A stretch of DNA of 64,000 bases from Acipenser ruthenus (taxonomy: Eukaryota; Chordata; Actinopteri; Acipenseriformes; Acipenseridae), in assembly GCF_902713425.1 (NCBI RefSeq), contig NC_081209.1:5310001-5374000 (forward strand), in the 5' to 3' direction. Positions 49,895 to 64,000 of the stretch are shown here, piece by piece. The translations under genes were made by a program, and so were the position numbers. The notes below the pieces were generated by a model that was given only the letters and a program-made list of their open reading frames with translations, searched no databases and was not told where the DNA came from. How positions within the stretch are numbered: the stretch's first letter is position 1; each line of letters starts with the position of its first letter.

Positions 49895-51277
49895 GTATTA
49901 ACCTATGCGTCAGTGTATTCAATAGTTTACAGAACTGGACCAAGTTTTTAACAAATATATCTGGGATGGAAACAAGACTTCCATTGCATAGCACTTTGGT
50001 CAATTCCTGGTTTTACTAGGAGTTTGTTACAAACACACTGTGGCTAATTAAACTTGAAGTAAAACCTGGAATGGGTGAAACTGCTATGCAATAGGAGTCT
50101 TATTTCCATCCCTGTACCAAAGGACAAAAAAGCATGTGCCAATCTTTGAACCTTTCCTTTTCTTTTCTGTTAAAACATAGAAAAGCGAGAAAATATGTGT
50201 CAGTCTTCAGGATATTGAAGTCCTTCATTTCTTCTGTTGCCGGTGCACATTCAATTGCTACATGTTAGGCGTTTCTAAAAGAATAACAATTAAAAGTAGC
50301 AACATGATGATAATTGCAACAGTTTATGTTTCATTCATATTACAGGGAACAAGCAACGTTGCTAAAACCTTCAGCAACTTTTTTTTTTTTTAAACACACA
50401 AAAAACTCACCTTGCTGTTTACATGTATAGATCCTGTATATGTGTGTACTGCACCCTACCGCAATATTGAATCTTAGATTTGTCCGACATTCAGTTACAT
50501 TGATCTTTCTTCACATATTTTATCTTTGAAATACCGCTAACTTACAAATGTTTTGTTTCACAAACATAAAGAATGTTACACACACACGATAAAGAGAGCA
50601 CATACAGGGAAAATACTGTTCAGCTTCCGTCTTTATTTAGCCCAGTAGTCACATTCTGACTTTGCAACATTTGCCTCGGGGAATGTGAACAGTGTGTGTT
50701 ACCTTTTCCAATTTTAATAGATCAACTGACACCACAAAGACAATACTGTGCATTCGTTTTATGACGACAAATATACACCGTGCTGTTAAATGTCATTGCC
50801 AGATTGACAGCGGTTACAGCAACTATAAACTTTGTTCCCTGAAATATACGTGGATAGAAAACTCCTATAAATACATAATGATCAAATTGTCTTCCCACGC
50901 TGTGTTATATTCCACATATTAATTTACTAGAAAAACGCCCCGCAAACTGAGATATAAAAAAAACCTTTTTTTAAAAAAAAAAAAACTACCTTTTTGTGCT
51001 TCCTCTCTTTTTCCATCCGGTCCATCCTCTCCAGGCGCAGCCTGTCCAGTTCCAGCCGCAGCTCCTCGGTTTCAGGGTTGATGTTGTTTCGGCTCACCAG
51101 CACCTCCAGAATCTCCAGCACCCGCACTACTTTGGGCATCAGCCTGGCCAGCGCCTCACAGCCGTGCTGGTCTATAATCCGCTCAAACTCCTGGCCCACC
51201 ACGGCAGCGATGTCATACACATCCATGACTGTCAGCTCCGCGGCGTTCTTCTCTAGAGCGGATCCAAAATCTTCCAT
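39039..51277 (-). CDS. RILPL1: Rab-interacting lysosomal protein-like 1 (seven coding exons)
   Basis: Minus-strand exons are 50990-51277, 49244-49394, 47939-48057, 46125-46343, 43507-43676, 43124-43222 and 39039-39171, giving 1179 nt and 392 residues (human 403). All introns are GT-AG and in phase. Exon 1 is the RH1 domain (MEDFGSALEKNAAELTVMDV, VVRVLEILEVLVSR). Exons 2-4 form the long coiled coil (LVEDVWRGEAQDLL, SERERQVMKKLKEVVDKQRD, LMKINHDLRHK). Exon 5 carries RH2 (LKDPNRPRFTLQELRDVLHE near residue 277). Exon 6 is acidic then Pro-rich and ends SGIKRL, and exon 7 gives FSFFSRDKKR to YTEQGQEALQHL, matching the human C terminus. From family knowledge, RILPL1 binds LRRK2-phosphorylated Rab8/10 through RH2 and controls ciliary membrane content and centriolar position. 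I chose the ATG at 51277 by homology; an in-frame ATG at 51337 would add 20 unconserved residues. Exon 6 matches RILPL2 exon 3 in length (99 nt) and phase. Confidence 0.95.
39746..40234. mobile_element. MITE-like inverted repeat interrupted by a SINE
   Basis: The left arm at 39746-39795 starts GGGGTGAATTCCTGCTCCAT, and the right arm at 40209-40234 is its rough reverse complement (ending CAGGAATTGACCCC). Between them lies a separate SINE (39790-40206). Related single arms occur at 47516-47577 and 47765-47871, so the arms are a dispersed family. The likely order is a DNA-transposon relic first, SINE insertion second. Confidence 0.55.
39790..40206 (+). repeat. SINE of the AATGGGGAGAAAA-tailed class
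   Basis: A GC-rich 5' and middle part is followed by TTCTAAATGGGGAGAAAATC, AATAATTGGACAAACTAAAT and an A-rich end. The 3' part resembles that of the SINE at 63005-63507. The tRNA-like head is decayed and I could not define target-site duplications, so the ends are approximate. Confidence 0.6.
42802..42924 (+). mobile_element. palindromic MITE copy 1 (right end missing)
   Basis: The sequence begins GGGATGGAAATAAGACTCCC and ATTGCATAGCA as in the other copies, passes TTCCTGGTTTTACTA and the start of the complementary arm (AGTAAAACC), then stops. The distal terminal repeat is absent. Confidence 0.75.
43919..43992 (+). repeat. possible SINE head fragment (tRNA-like)
   Basis: CGTCTGCATAGCGGTTAAGA resembles a box A region, and a decayed box-B-like segment with GGTCGCCAGTTTGCACCC follows about 40 nt later. 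It lies in RILPL1 intron 4. It has no tail, so family assignment is not possible. Confidence 0.3.
44264..44415 (+). mobile_element. palindromic MITE copy 2
   Basis: The copy starts GGGGTGGAAATAAGACTCCC and ends AGGACTCTTATTTTTATCCC, so the termini are inverted repeats of about 30 bp with matching inner arms. It lies in RILPL1 intron 4. Confidence 0.8.
44538..44573. repeat. (CTC)n microsatellite
   Basis: About twelve perfect CTC triplets lie in RILPL1 intron 4, between the MITE copy and exon 5. No coding role is visible. Confidence 0.9.
47516..47577 (+). repeat. GGAATTG-type inverted-repeat arm
   Basis: GGGATTGGAATTGGAATAGG followed by GAATTGATTTTAAAAAGGAA and TTGGAAATGGAATTGACCCT matches the reverse complement of the left arm at 39746-39795. 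No partner arm is adjacent. Confidence 0.55.
47765..47871 (+). repeat. GGAATTG-type inverted-repeat arm, second copy
   Basis: This is a diverged direct-orientation relative of the 47516-47577 copy. Both end near CCCTGGCAGCT. It lies about 70 nt from RILPL1 exon 3. Confidence 0.5.
49640..49838 (+). repeat. L2-like LINE 3' end
   Basis: A non-coding 3' UTR-like stretch (TTGTATTTTGTCACACTTGT and TGCTTACGATTG) runs into AAGTCGCCCTGGATAAGGGT and GTCTGCTAAGAAATAAATAAT. The tail is the one carried by the SINE at 26276-26561. Only the 3' end is present, as expected for a 5'-truncated LINE insertion. It lies in RILPL1 intron 1. Confidence 0.65.
49836..49891. repeat. (TAA)n microsatellite at the LINE tail
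   Basis: About eighteen TAA repeats directly follow the LINE-like tail. Such tails are the template-slippage ends of this LINE class. Confidence 0.9.
49973..50112 (+). mobile_element. palindromic MITE copy 3 (most symmetric)
   Basis: The 140-bp element starts GGGATGGAAACAAGACTTCC and ends GGAGTCTTATTTCCATCCC. The inner arms (TTCCTGGTTTTACTAGGAGT and AAGTAAAACCTGGAATGGGT) are also complementary, so nearly the whole element folds back on itself with about 65-bp arms. No coding capacity. Confidence 0.85.
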
Positions 51278-52913
51278 GGCTGGCTCTCCCTGTCCCAAGA
51301 GTTCTTTTTTTCTGAACAAAGTTCCACTCCACAACAAAAGGGCACTGCATACGCTTCCTCTGTTTGTTTTTAAATACCCCTAAATTCCTATAAGTGGAAC
51401 TTCAGGCTTCTATTAACGGTACATTTACTCCTTTTCTTGTTGCCATTTTATTAGAAATGGAAGGTTTATTATGATGAGGGAAACACACTCAGTACGGTTC
51501 CATTGCAATCCAAAATCTGCTGTGCTTCACTCTGCAACTAAACAGGAGGAGCGCAATGCGCATGTCACAATCCCAAAGTGACAGCAGAGAAGTGGTTTCG
51601 GCCAATCGAGAGCTGGTGTATAAATAGAACACGGTGCATGTTAAAATGTATTGGAAAATACTGTATGCGTGCCTACCAGACCTATGTAAATACGTGGTGT
51701 CTATGTTGCTTGTTTAGCATGCATGTATTTTTTTTAAATGGCTACAGTACTTGCCTCTATATTATTAATTAAAAGTAACTCTACAGTAGCAGCTGTTTTA
51801 AAATGCCCTATATTTCATTTGATAACTCCATATCCCTTCAAAGCAATGCAGACCCTTAGAAGCAACCCCAATTTCACTGATATAACCCCAATTTCACTGA
51901 AAAAGAATGCATTAGGTTTCAAATAATCCAGCCTTAGCAAACTATATTCCGCAATGGGGAATTAGTACTGCACGTCTCAAGCCTCTTTATCGCGGTGCTC
52001 ATGTTTATGCAGATCAACAGAATTCAGTACTTTCATATAATGATTTTACTTGTTCTTCTACTGTCATAAACTTTGCATGATCTCATATGAGCACGTCATT
52101 ATGCGCGACTACACCACACAAAGCCAGTCCTAATTACTGGCATTCCCACACCTTACTAATAGCGACGATTGGCCCTGATTTACATTGCATTAGAAGCTTT
52201 CGCTCCTGCGTAACATTTGCAAAACTTTTATTCTACACTGAGAAGGCAGATCCCACGTCAACGCAGCCTATAGCCGTGCTCGATCGCCACATACCTCCCT
52301 TTATCATTTTGGGTTCAGTGCAAATTGAACCCCTAAACAATTTGAAGTAGGTGTTATTAATTCAAACGCTGAAACATGAGTTTTCTGTCGTCCCTGTTCA
52401 AGGGCTGTTTTGTTAAGGGATCTGTATCGACTGAATCACGTTTGCATTCTAATAAACTGTTTGTGGTTTTAGAGAGGGTTGTAAGTGTATTCTCTATTCT
52501 CAAAGCATTATTTAACCTAAGATAATGTGTATACACATTCTGAACAAACAATGCTTATAAAATGCTCCTTGTATAAAATAATCCTGTAGAATTTGTATAA
52601 ATGTATAGCTTCTTAACACGCTGGCATAACGGTGACTGACTCGCACTTACGTATACACCTGCTTGCACTGATGGAACATTTTGCAAATCGCGTATTGTAA
52701 AAGGGTAGCCGTAGCTGTTTTGTCCTTCGTGGCGCTTCGTTTAAGTCGTTACGTGGCAGTGGTAGCTGTGCTCTCCGTCTCCCTGCTGGAACACAAACTC
52801 CACCTCCGTAATCCGGTGGTTGGCCGAGGTTTCCTAGGTGCTTCGTCTTTCTCTCTCTCTTTCCACTCTCCGTTTTCTGTGTATAGTAACAGTAATAGCG
52901 GAATAAAAAGAAG
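51278..52913. other. RILPL1-TMED2 divergent intergenic region
   Basis: The region holds the promoters of both genes. A 20-bp unit (CCCCAATTTCACTGATATAA type) is doubled at 51866-51902. TATAAA-like motifs occur at about 52571 and 52595. No gene or known repeat was recognised. Confidence 0.45.
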
Positions 52914-57668
<4,755 letters not shown>

Positions 57669-59022
57669 AAAAAAAAAAAAAAAACGTTTCTAACACATTT
57701 CACAATTTACCAAAATCTTTAGTCACAACAACAATTACTTCAGGTTTGACATCCGAGTTTATTAGACTTTCAAAAGCCTTTACACAACGTGTTTTTGTTT
57801 TTTGATGTTTATTTAATTTCCTTTAGTCTTTTTTATTTTTGGTTTTTATGTTCCTCTGCTAGCAGAAGTTACAGTGTAGTTTCTGGCCACTTGCAACTTC
57901 TCTTATTACAGATTAAAACTGCATCTTTAAATTCAAGACAAGGTTATCTTAACGTTTCAACTCTTGATTGTATAATACAGCAGTATATATTTGGGGATTG
58001 TTTTTTCTGTATAACAGACACCAACCCTTGCAGTTTTGAAGTGGCTGTGCACATTGTTAGGTTTTAATCTGGGAAGGTTTTAATTTGAATCATTTACAGC
58101 ATTCACGACTGGTAAGTCTTTAGCTACAAAACTTACCAATTGTATCTACACAGTGCAGGTAGAAAGTTCATTCACGCTGGAAAAAAGATTATAGAGCCAT
58201 ATTTACTGTTTCAATCTGCCTTTCCTACAACTAAAGGATTTCGGTTTTTGTTACATGACAAGTTGCCTGACTGTAGTGGTTACTGTGAAGGTTACAACTT
58301 CAACATACTGCAAATGGGTTCATATAGTTGTCTAAAACAGAAGAATTGATCACTTTACCCATCACTGTCTGAGGATACACGAAAATGCTGTGAAGTCCTG
58401 GTGGGGCACACAGGGTTAAATAATTGATATAGTGTCCTTTTCTTTACTATAGCCTTTTGAAAAGGACCTTACAAATACTGTAATGTATACAGCCACAGTT
58501 TCAATTCCTGTGCTCCTTATTGTCTGTTTCTAATTGGTTCTTGTACATTCTTTCACCTTTGAGACACATAGGGTTTTGAAAATGTGTTTCTCTATGGGGG
58601 CAAAATAAACTTTCATTTTAGTATCTTTTAATGATGGGTTTAAAGTAATCAATATTAGTTCAAGGTGTGGGTGGATCAGGAAAATGTGACTGGTGTAAAT
58701 TAGTTGCTTGTACTTTTTTGTCTTTGAAGAAAAAAAAAACTTAATGGCAACACGATTTTGTACAATTAATTTACTATTTGTTACAGCTATTCATGTTAAA
58801 GGTAAACTTGTATTACTTCGAGGGAAACTGATGTTGCAGCAGTTATTGGTAAATAGGGTTAACCAAACCCCTTAAATAAAGCAATGGCTGCTGTGTGCCA
58901 TTATGGAAATATTTTTGTGTAACATCTTTGACACCTCAGAATACAATGTGAAGTTAAAAATGCTGATGTATGTTAATATGACCCAGGTTTAGTAAATAAT
59001 AAACACAGCATTCTTTAAAAAA
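57669..59022 (+). other. TMED2: TMED2 3' untranslated region
   Basis: AATAAA signals lie at 58604-58609, 58875-58880 and 58998-59003. The last is followed after about 15 nt by an A-run and then a GT/T-rich stretch (GGTGCTTGTCTGTTTTTT), which is the classic arrangement of a cleavage site, here near 59015-59022. Confidence 0.6.
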
Positions 59023-60306
59023 AAGAAGGTGCTTGTCTGTTTTTTATTCTACTGCTCATCCCTGGATACCTCAATGCTGCGCAGTGAATTGAATGGGGGG
59101 GGGGGGGGGGGGGTTGGGGTTGTTTCATAACTTGTAAGAAGGATTTTAAGTACATTTACTTGCTTTTATGGTTTTCCTAAGTTTAAGCTTAAATATATGA
59201 TTTGTTTTTGCAGTCAAGTGTTAAATGTATAAATAAACAAAATGTTTATTTAAAGGAACCTGTATAAAATAGATTGCTGTCAGCAGTCACAGGGCTTGTA
59301 GACAGCTGGTTTCAAATTGTTAATTTTAAACAAAATGATAAAAGGGACCAGATCCTCCCAATGCCTTCCGAGTTAAGTAGCCCGGTCCTACAGAAACACC
59401 ATTATTGACAACAAAAATGTAGAACATTTTTTTCTGTACAGTTTACTGTGTTCTCTTGGTTACATTTTAGGAAACAGATATTCAGGACAAATTATTATGG
59501 TGTTTTATTTTTTAAAAAAATTATAAAATGTTACATAATAAACTAATCTTAACCAACAGGCGTCTACAGTTTGAAAGAGGAAACTGTAATAAACTAGACC
59601 TGGTTTAGTTTCATTTTTAACATGATTGGGACATTGCAGCTTACAAATTGGCATCTCCTTTGCTTTGAGGATGGCTGCTTGAAGTCGAAACACGTTCGTT
59701 TTTACTCTTAACCTCCATAGTCAATGAATAAAGAAAAAAAAATAAAGATATGAAGAAATTCTGACAATCTGAGTTTTTGTTCATCAGTACAGAATAGTTA
59801 GCTGTTTATTGATTACGCACCTAATTTGTAGAGCGTGAAGAGATTTAAATTAAGGGCTAGGATATATATGAAAATAACTTTAGAAAAAAATCTAAAGTAC
59901 AGTATCTCAAATTTACATGATCTGTTTGTATCCGATCACTTTAAATACGTCAATACCCATTCTAATGTGTACCATACACTGATAAGATGTATGTGAAGGA
60001 TGCGGTGCACTTTGAACTCTCTTGCTAGGTGGTGTTTAATATAAATAACAATATTTAATGTAACTACTAGCCCTCTGAAATCTGGCTCACAAATGTGTCT
60101 AACAACGTCATTTTGTACACGTCTGCTTCCCTGGCCTCACTCCTGCAGCCACACCCCCTGTGCAAATTGCAAAGTGGAACCTCTGTGTTACCGGTGTTGT
60201 TGCTGCTGAGACGCCGCACAGCAGGACGGACAGGAAGTCGGGGCGGCGTGTTGTCGTGTTTTGGAAGAGTTTCTCTTTTTTTTTTTAGTGCCGCTGTATT
60301 TTAAAG
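59023..60306. other. TMED2-DDX55 intergenic DNA and DDX55 promoter side
   Basis: A poly-G run of 19 lies at 59095-59113. The rest is AT-rich until about 60100, where CpG-bearing sequence begins (to 60306), the likely DDX55 promoter and 5' UTR. No other gene was recognised. Confidence 0.45.
59095..59113. repeat. poly-G run (19 G)
   Basis: An uninterrupted run of nineteen G lies just downstream of the TMED2 cleavage site. It could form a G-quadruplex. Its exact length is uncertain in any assembly. Confidence 0.85.
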
Positions 60307-61347
60307 ATGGAGAATGTGACGGAAGGCACGTGGAGAAGTTTACCCGTTAAACTTAACGAAAAGATTTTTCAGACTCTCGACGAGCTGGGATTCACACACA
60401 TGACACCAGTCCAGGTGAGCGTAATGCCAGCAGGTAATAATATTGCGATCCCCGTTGAGAGTGGACGTGAAGCGAGCGCACCGAATGTGAATTCTAATCT
60501 GTGTTCCTGTGTGACTGATTTTAATAATGACGTATTCCTTAAGTGAATACAGTGAACGCGTTTCATATTGATTATATTGTGTATTATTTCTTTACAGTCT
60601 GCGTGCATCCCTCTGTTTATGAAGAATAAAGACGTGGCGGCTGAAGCGGTAAGTTATTATTTACTTCCTTGGTTGTGAATAAATGTAAGGTGGTTTATTA
60701 TATCATGCAGTGTTCGTATTTTCACACTGTTATTACAGGTGACAGGCAGTGGGAAGACCTTGGCGTTTGTTATTCCCATATTGGAAATACTGCTCAGGAG
60801 AGAGGAGAAGTTGAAGAAAATGCAGGTATGCATCTACTGCAGAAAATTTGCTTTCAGGAGTTCAGTTCAAGCTCTGATTTGTGTATCCCAGTGCAAACCA
60901 GCCATCTGAACATGACTTGAGCTCACCCTAAATGTAAGCGCTTGTTTCACATGCTGATGAATCGAACCCTTTAGACATGTGTAAATAAGTAGTGCACTGA
61001 TCATGTGAAACTCATAGACTTATTAAATAAACGCGTCACATTTATTGAGATGAAGTATATCGTGTCATATATTACATTTTGATTTATACATCAATGTGTC
61101 TTCTATCAAGTGGCGATGGAAGGCGGCGGGACGTCATGGCTCTGCACAGGCTGTGTTTTTATTTATTTGTTTTTCAAAGCATTTTTTCTTCCAACATGCA
61201 CGATAATGTATTTATTTTTGTGTCCTGGCTAATTACAGGTTGGTGCTCTGGTCGTTACACCAACACGAGAGCTTGCCATTCAGATCAATGAAGTGATGGA
61301 ACATTTTACTAGGCATTTCCCACAGTTCAGGTAAGCGTGTGTGTGTG

Positions 61348-61395
<48 letters not shown>

Positions 61396-63751
61396 GTGTG
61401 TTTGTGTTTTTTCTTTTTTTCAATCTGTGTTGTTTTAGACGGATTCTTCTTATCGGTGGGAGTAATCCAATTGAAGATGTGGAAAAATTCAAAGAACTTG
61501 GGTAGGCACCCTGTGTGTACATAATCTAGGGCTTTCAAGAGTTTAAAGAAATGCCATATGTGCCTGTAGAAATAAAACAATCCTGGCTTCAGATCTGAAG
61601 GGTTGAGTACTTCTTGGTCTGTTTCGTGTCAGAGGAAACATCATCATTGCCACTCCAGGGCGTCTGGAGGACATGTTCAGGAGGAAGGCGGATGGGCTGG
61701 ACCTGGCTAGCAGTGTGAAGACCCTCGACGTCCTGGTTTTAGATGAGGCGGACAGGCTTCTTGACATGGGATTTGAAGCAAGGTACACTGTTGGTTTAAG
61801 AAGCTGTCTGCTGTTTACATACACCTCTGCAGGAGAGCTGGTCAGGAAATTTCTCATTCTTTTATAATGGCATCTTTGCAGTGTCACAGTGCAGTTAGTT
61901 AGTGCCTCTGTCATTGCAGCTTGAATACCATTCTCGGGTATTTACCCAAGCAGAGGAGGACAGGCCTGTTCTCAGCAACGCAGACCCAGGAGGTGGAGAA
62001 CCTGGTGAGAGCCGGACTGCGTAACCCAGTACGCATCACAGTGAAAGAGAAAGGAGCCACGGAGAGCAGCACACAGAAAACACCAGCCAGACTGCAGAAC
62101 TACTACACGGTGAGAGAGCCCCTCACTAACCCTGCGTGGGGATCATGGGTGAAGAGCAGTAAAATAGGGCTGTTTGTGCACTAATCAAAAATCAAACTGC
62201 ATGTAGAAATATGTAAGACAAGAGAGAGGGGTCAGTGATTTTTAAAAACACCTCCACTGCTGTTAAGATCAATTGAATAAACTCATAATAAATGCCAGAA
62301 TTTGCATGGGCATTTATTATGAGAGTAAATTCTATTGCTATGCTGCTCACGCAGTAATAGGTTAAACAACAATGTGGAATAACTTTGTGTAGACGCTGAA
62401 TTGAATGTGTCTGGGTTATTCCGTTCTTTCTGTTCTCTTACATGTACTCTGTGACATTGCGTTCAGGTCTGCAGAACAGAGGAGAAGTTTAACCTGCTCG
62501 TGGCATTTCTTCGACAGCACAAACACGAGAAACACCTGGTTTTCTTCAGGTAGATTTTTATTCTTTAATGGAAAAATGACATTTTGTTTTAAATACTGCT
62601 AGCATTGGCTGGATTACTACCCTCTGTTCACTGTTCTGTGCCTCTGTTCCTCTCTCAACAGTACGTGTGCCTGTGTGGAGTATTACGGGAAAGCCTTGGA
62701 AGCCTTAGTTAAAAATGGAACGATACTTTGCATTCACGGGAAAATGAAACATAAGCGCAACAAAATCTTTACAGAGTTTCGTAAGTTAAAAAGGTAAAAG
62801 ATTGTAATATGGCTGTGAAGCATTTAGTTAAGCCACACCTGTAAGAGCCCTGAAATACCTGGTGTAATAACACATGAATTGTGTGTAGTAAGGCTGTGCA
62901 GCATGTTCAGTTCAAATCAATGTAAACCCTTGTATTTAATCCCTTGTATTAATCCTCACACAGGCGTGGAAGTAGAGATGTATAATATCAAGATACTGTA
63001 CATGGAGGGCTCCCGAGTGGCGCATCCAGTAAAAGCACTTGCGTAGAGTGCCGGATGCGCCCTATAGTCTGGACGTCGCGAGTTCGAGTCCAGGCTATTC
63101 CTTTGCCGACCGAGGACGGGATCTCCCAGGATGCGGCGCTCAATTGGCCGAGTGTCGCCCGGGGGGAGGGAGGGTTAGGTCGGCCAGGGGGTCCTCGGCT
63201 CACCGCGCACCAGCGACCCCTGTAGTCTGGCCGGGCACCTGCGGGCTTGCCTGTAAGCTGCCCTAGAGCTGCGTTGTTCTCCAACGCTGTAGCTCTTGGG
63301 TGGCTGCATGATGAGTCCGCAGTGTGAAAAAAAGCAGTCGGCTGACGGCACACGCTTCGGAGGACAGTGTGTGTTCGTCTTCGCCCTCCCGAGTCAGCGC
63401 AGGGGTGGTAGCGGTGAGCTGAGCATAATAAAATAATTGGCCATTCCAAATTGGGAGAAAATAATAAAAAATTGGCAATGACTAAATTAAAAAAAATAAA
63501 ATAAAATAGATACTGTACATGATGCCACGAATTGAAAAACAGTGGGAGATAAGATCTCCAAAGTTCAGTGCAGCGTTGACAAGGTTTCTGTGCCTACCTA
63601 ACGGCTTGTGTGGTTTGTTTTACTTATCATGCTCGTTTGTGTCGTCCCTTTCCTGTAGTGGCATTCTGGTTTGCACTGATGTAATGGCGAGAGGTATCGA
63701 CATTCCTGAGGTTAACTGGGTCTTGCAGTATGACCCTCCAAGCAGTGCCAG
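60307..63751 (+). CDS. DDX55: DEAD-box ATP-dependent RNA helicase DDX55 (first ten coding exons, cut by window end)
   Basis: Exons are 60307-60414, 60598-60648, 60739-60825, 61239-61330, 61439-61501, 61633-61782, 61920-62109, 62467-62549, 62662-62793 and 63659-63751, giving 349 codons plus two bases of a protein that is about 600 residues in human. All joins are GT-AG and in phase. Helicase motifs in order: Q motif GFTHMTPVQ, motif I AVTGSGKT, Ia TPTRELA, Ib TPGR, II DEAD, III SAT, the IV region LVFFST, and V DVMARGID. Motif VI (HRCGRTARIG in human) and the C-terminal basic tail lie past the window. From family knowledge, this is the orthologue of yeast Spb4, a nucleolar helicase in 60S ribosomal-subunit assembly. 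The start MENVTEGTW matches human MEHVTEGSW. The 108-nt intron after exon 4 is largely dinucleotide repeat. Nothing suggests a broken gene. Confidence 0.95.
61335..61391. repeat. DDX55: (GT)n and (AT)n microsatellite in DDX55 intron 4
   Basis: A short GT run is followed by about twenty AT dinucleotides, directly after the donor of exon 4. Together they fill about half of a 108-nt intron. Confidence 0.9.
62991..63521 (+). repeat. full-length tRNA-derived SINE with perfect target-site duplication
   Basis: The element body is 63005-63507 (503 bp), flanked by the identical 14-mer AGATACTGTACATG at 62991-63004 and 63508-63521. The head has box A-like GAGTGGCGCATCC and box B GAGTTCGAGTCC. The middle is GC-rich, and the 3' part has CATTCCAAATTGGGAGAAAA and an A-rich end. 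It sits in DDX55 intron 9. The exact duplication indicates a fairly recent insertion. Confidence 0.9.
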
Positions 63752-64000
63752 GTAGCCGTTTAAAAAATGAAGTCCTTAAAATGCAAACCGTACTCATGAC
63801 CATGGTTAAATACAATCCTATTGTTGTTTTACACTTTATCCAATTGTGTCCAAACTTGGTTAGGAAATTCTTTGCTAAAATTACTGAGCAGAATCTGGGA
63901 TATATATGGTGTGACCTGCTTGTCCACATGTTACATTTTTACATATGGTTTGTGTTGATCTGTGTTTCAGGATTGTGGCAGGAGATGTACAGAATGTTAC

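Noticed and set aside
51275-51337. Upstream in-frame ATG at 51337 as the RILPL1 start
   Set aside because: The extra residues have no counterpart in human RILPL1, while MEDFGSALEKN aligns with the human start region.
62988-63449. Minus-strand open frame of 153 codons in DDX55 intron 9
   Set aside because: It lies almost wholly inside the SINE at 63005-63507 and shows no protein similarity.
63971-64000. Acceptor-like TTTCAG near the window end as the next DDX55 exon
   Set aside because: The bases after it encode RIVAGDVQNV in the needed phase, not the expected AFVHRCGRTARIG of motif VI. The true next exon is probably beyond the window.

Overview
This window is a piece of a vertebrate nuclear genome, most likely a ray-finned fish. 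All eight protein-coding genes are intron-split and closely match known vertebrate proteins. The gene order is CDK2AP1(-), SBNO1(-), KMT5A(+), RILPL2(-), SNRNP35(+), RILPL1(-), TMED2(+), DDX55(+), which is the same run of neighbours I know from human 12q24.31. Compact introns, tRNA-derived SINEs ending in an L2-like LINE tail followed by (TAA)n, and small palindromic DNA-transposon relics suggest a non-teleost ray-finned fish such as a sturgeon or paddlefish. That lineage is an inference from repeat style, not a proof.

Layout. 1-3.1 kb: CDK2AP1 (four coding exons). 5.8-21.4 kb: SBNO1 with 31 coding exons, a likely non-coding first exon, and a CpG-bearing promoter with two identical E-box palindromes. 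22.9-29.4 kb: KMT5A (eight coding exons), preceded by three CCAAT boxes. 30.3-33.3 kb: RILPL2 (four coding exons, the last giving 22 coding bases). 34.9-36.5 kb: SNRNP35 (one coding exon). 37.0-51.3 kb: RILPL1 (seven coding exons) with most of the window's repeats in its introns. 52.9-59.0 kb: TMED2 (four exons plus an optional 21-nt microexon). 60.3 kb to the end: DDX55, first ten coding exons only; the gene runs off the window.

I rebuilt the exon structures by hand from splice sites, reading phase and recalled human proteins. Every join keeps frame, and the predicted lengths are close to human (CDK2AP1 116 aa, SBNO1 1387 aa, KMT5A 347 aa, RILPL2 188 aa, SNRNP35 260 aa, RILPL1 392 aa, TMED2 201 or 208 aa). 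No operon-like or mobile multi-gene system is present: the genes are housekeeping chromatin, splicing, trafficking and ribosome-biogenesis factors kept together by conserved synteny. RILPL1 and RILPL2 are paralogues on either side of SNRNP35 and keep the same downstream exon plan.

The most interesting points are at the level of gene structure: a U12-type intron in SBNO1, two GC-AG introns, a TMED2 microexon, a tiny RILPL2 terminal exon, a frame oddity in the SNRNP35 tail, an RFX X-box upstream of RILPL2, and two families of palindromic MITE-like repeats. I saw no retroviral, CRISPR, toxin or prokaryotic-type element.
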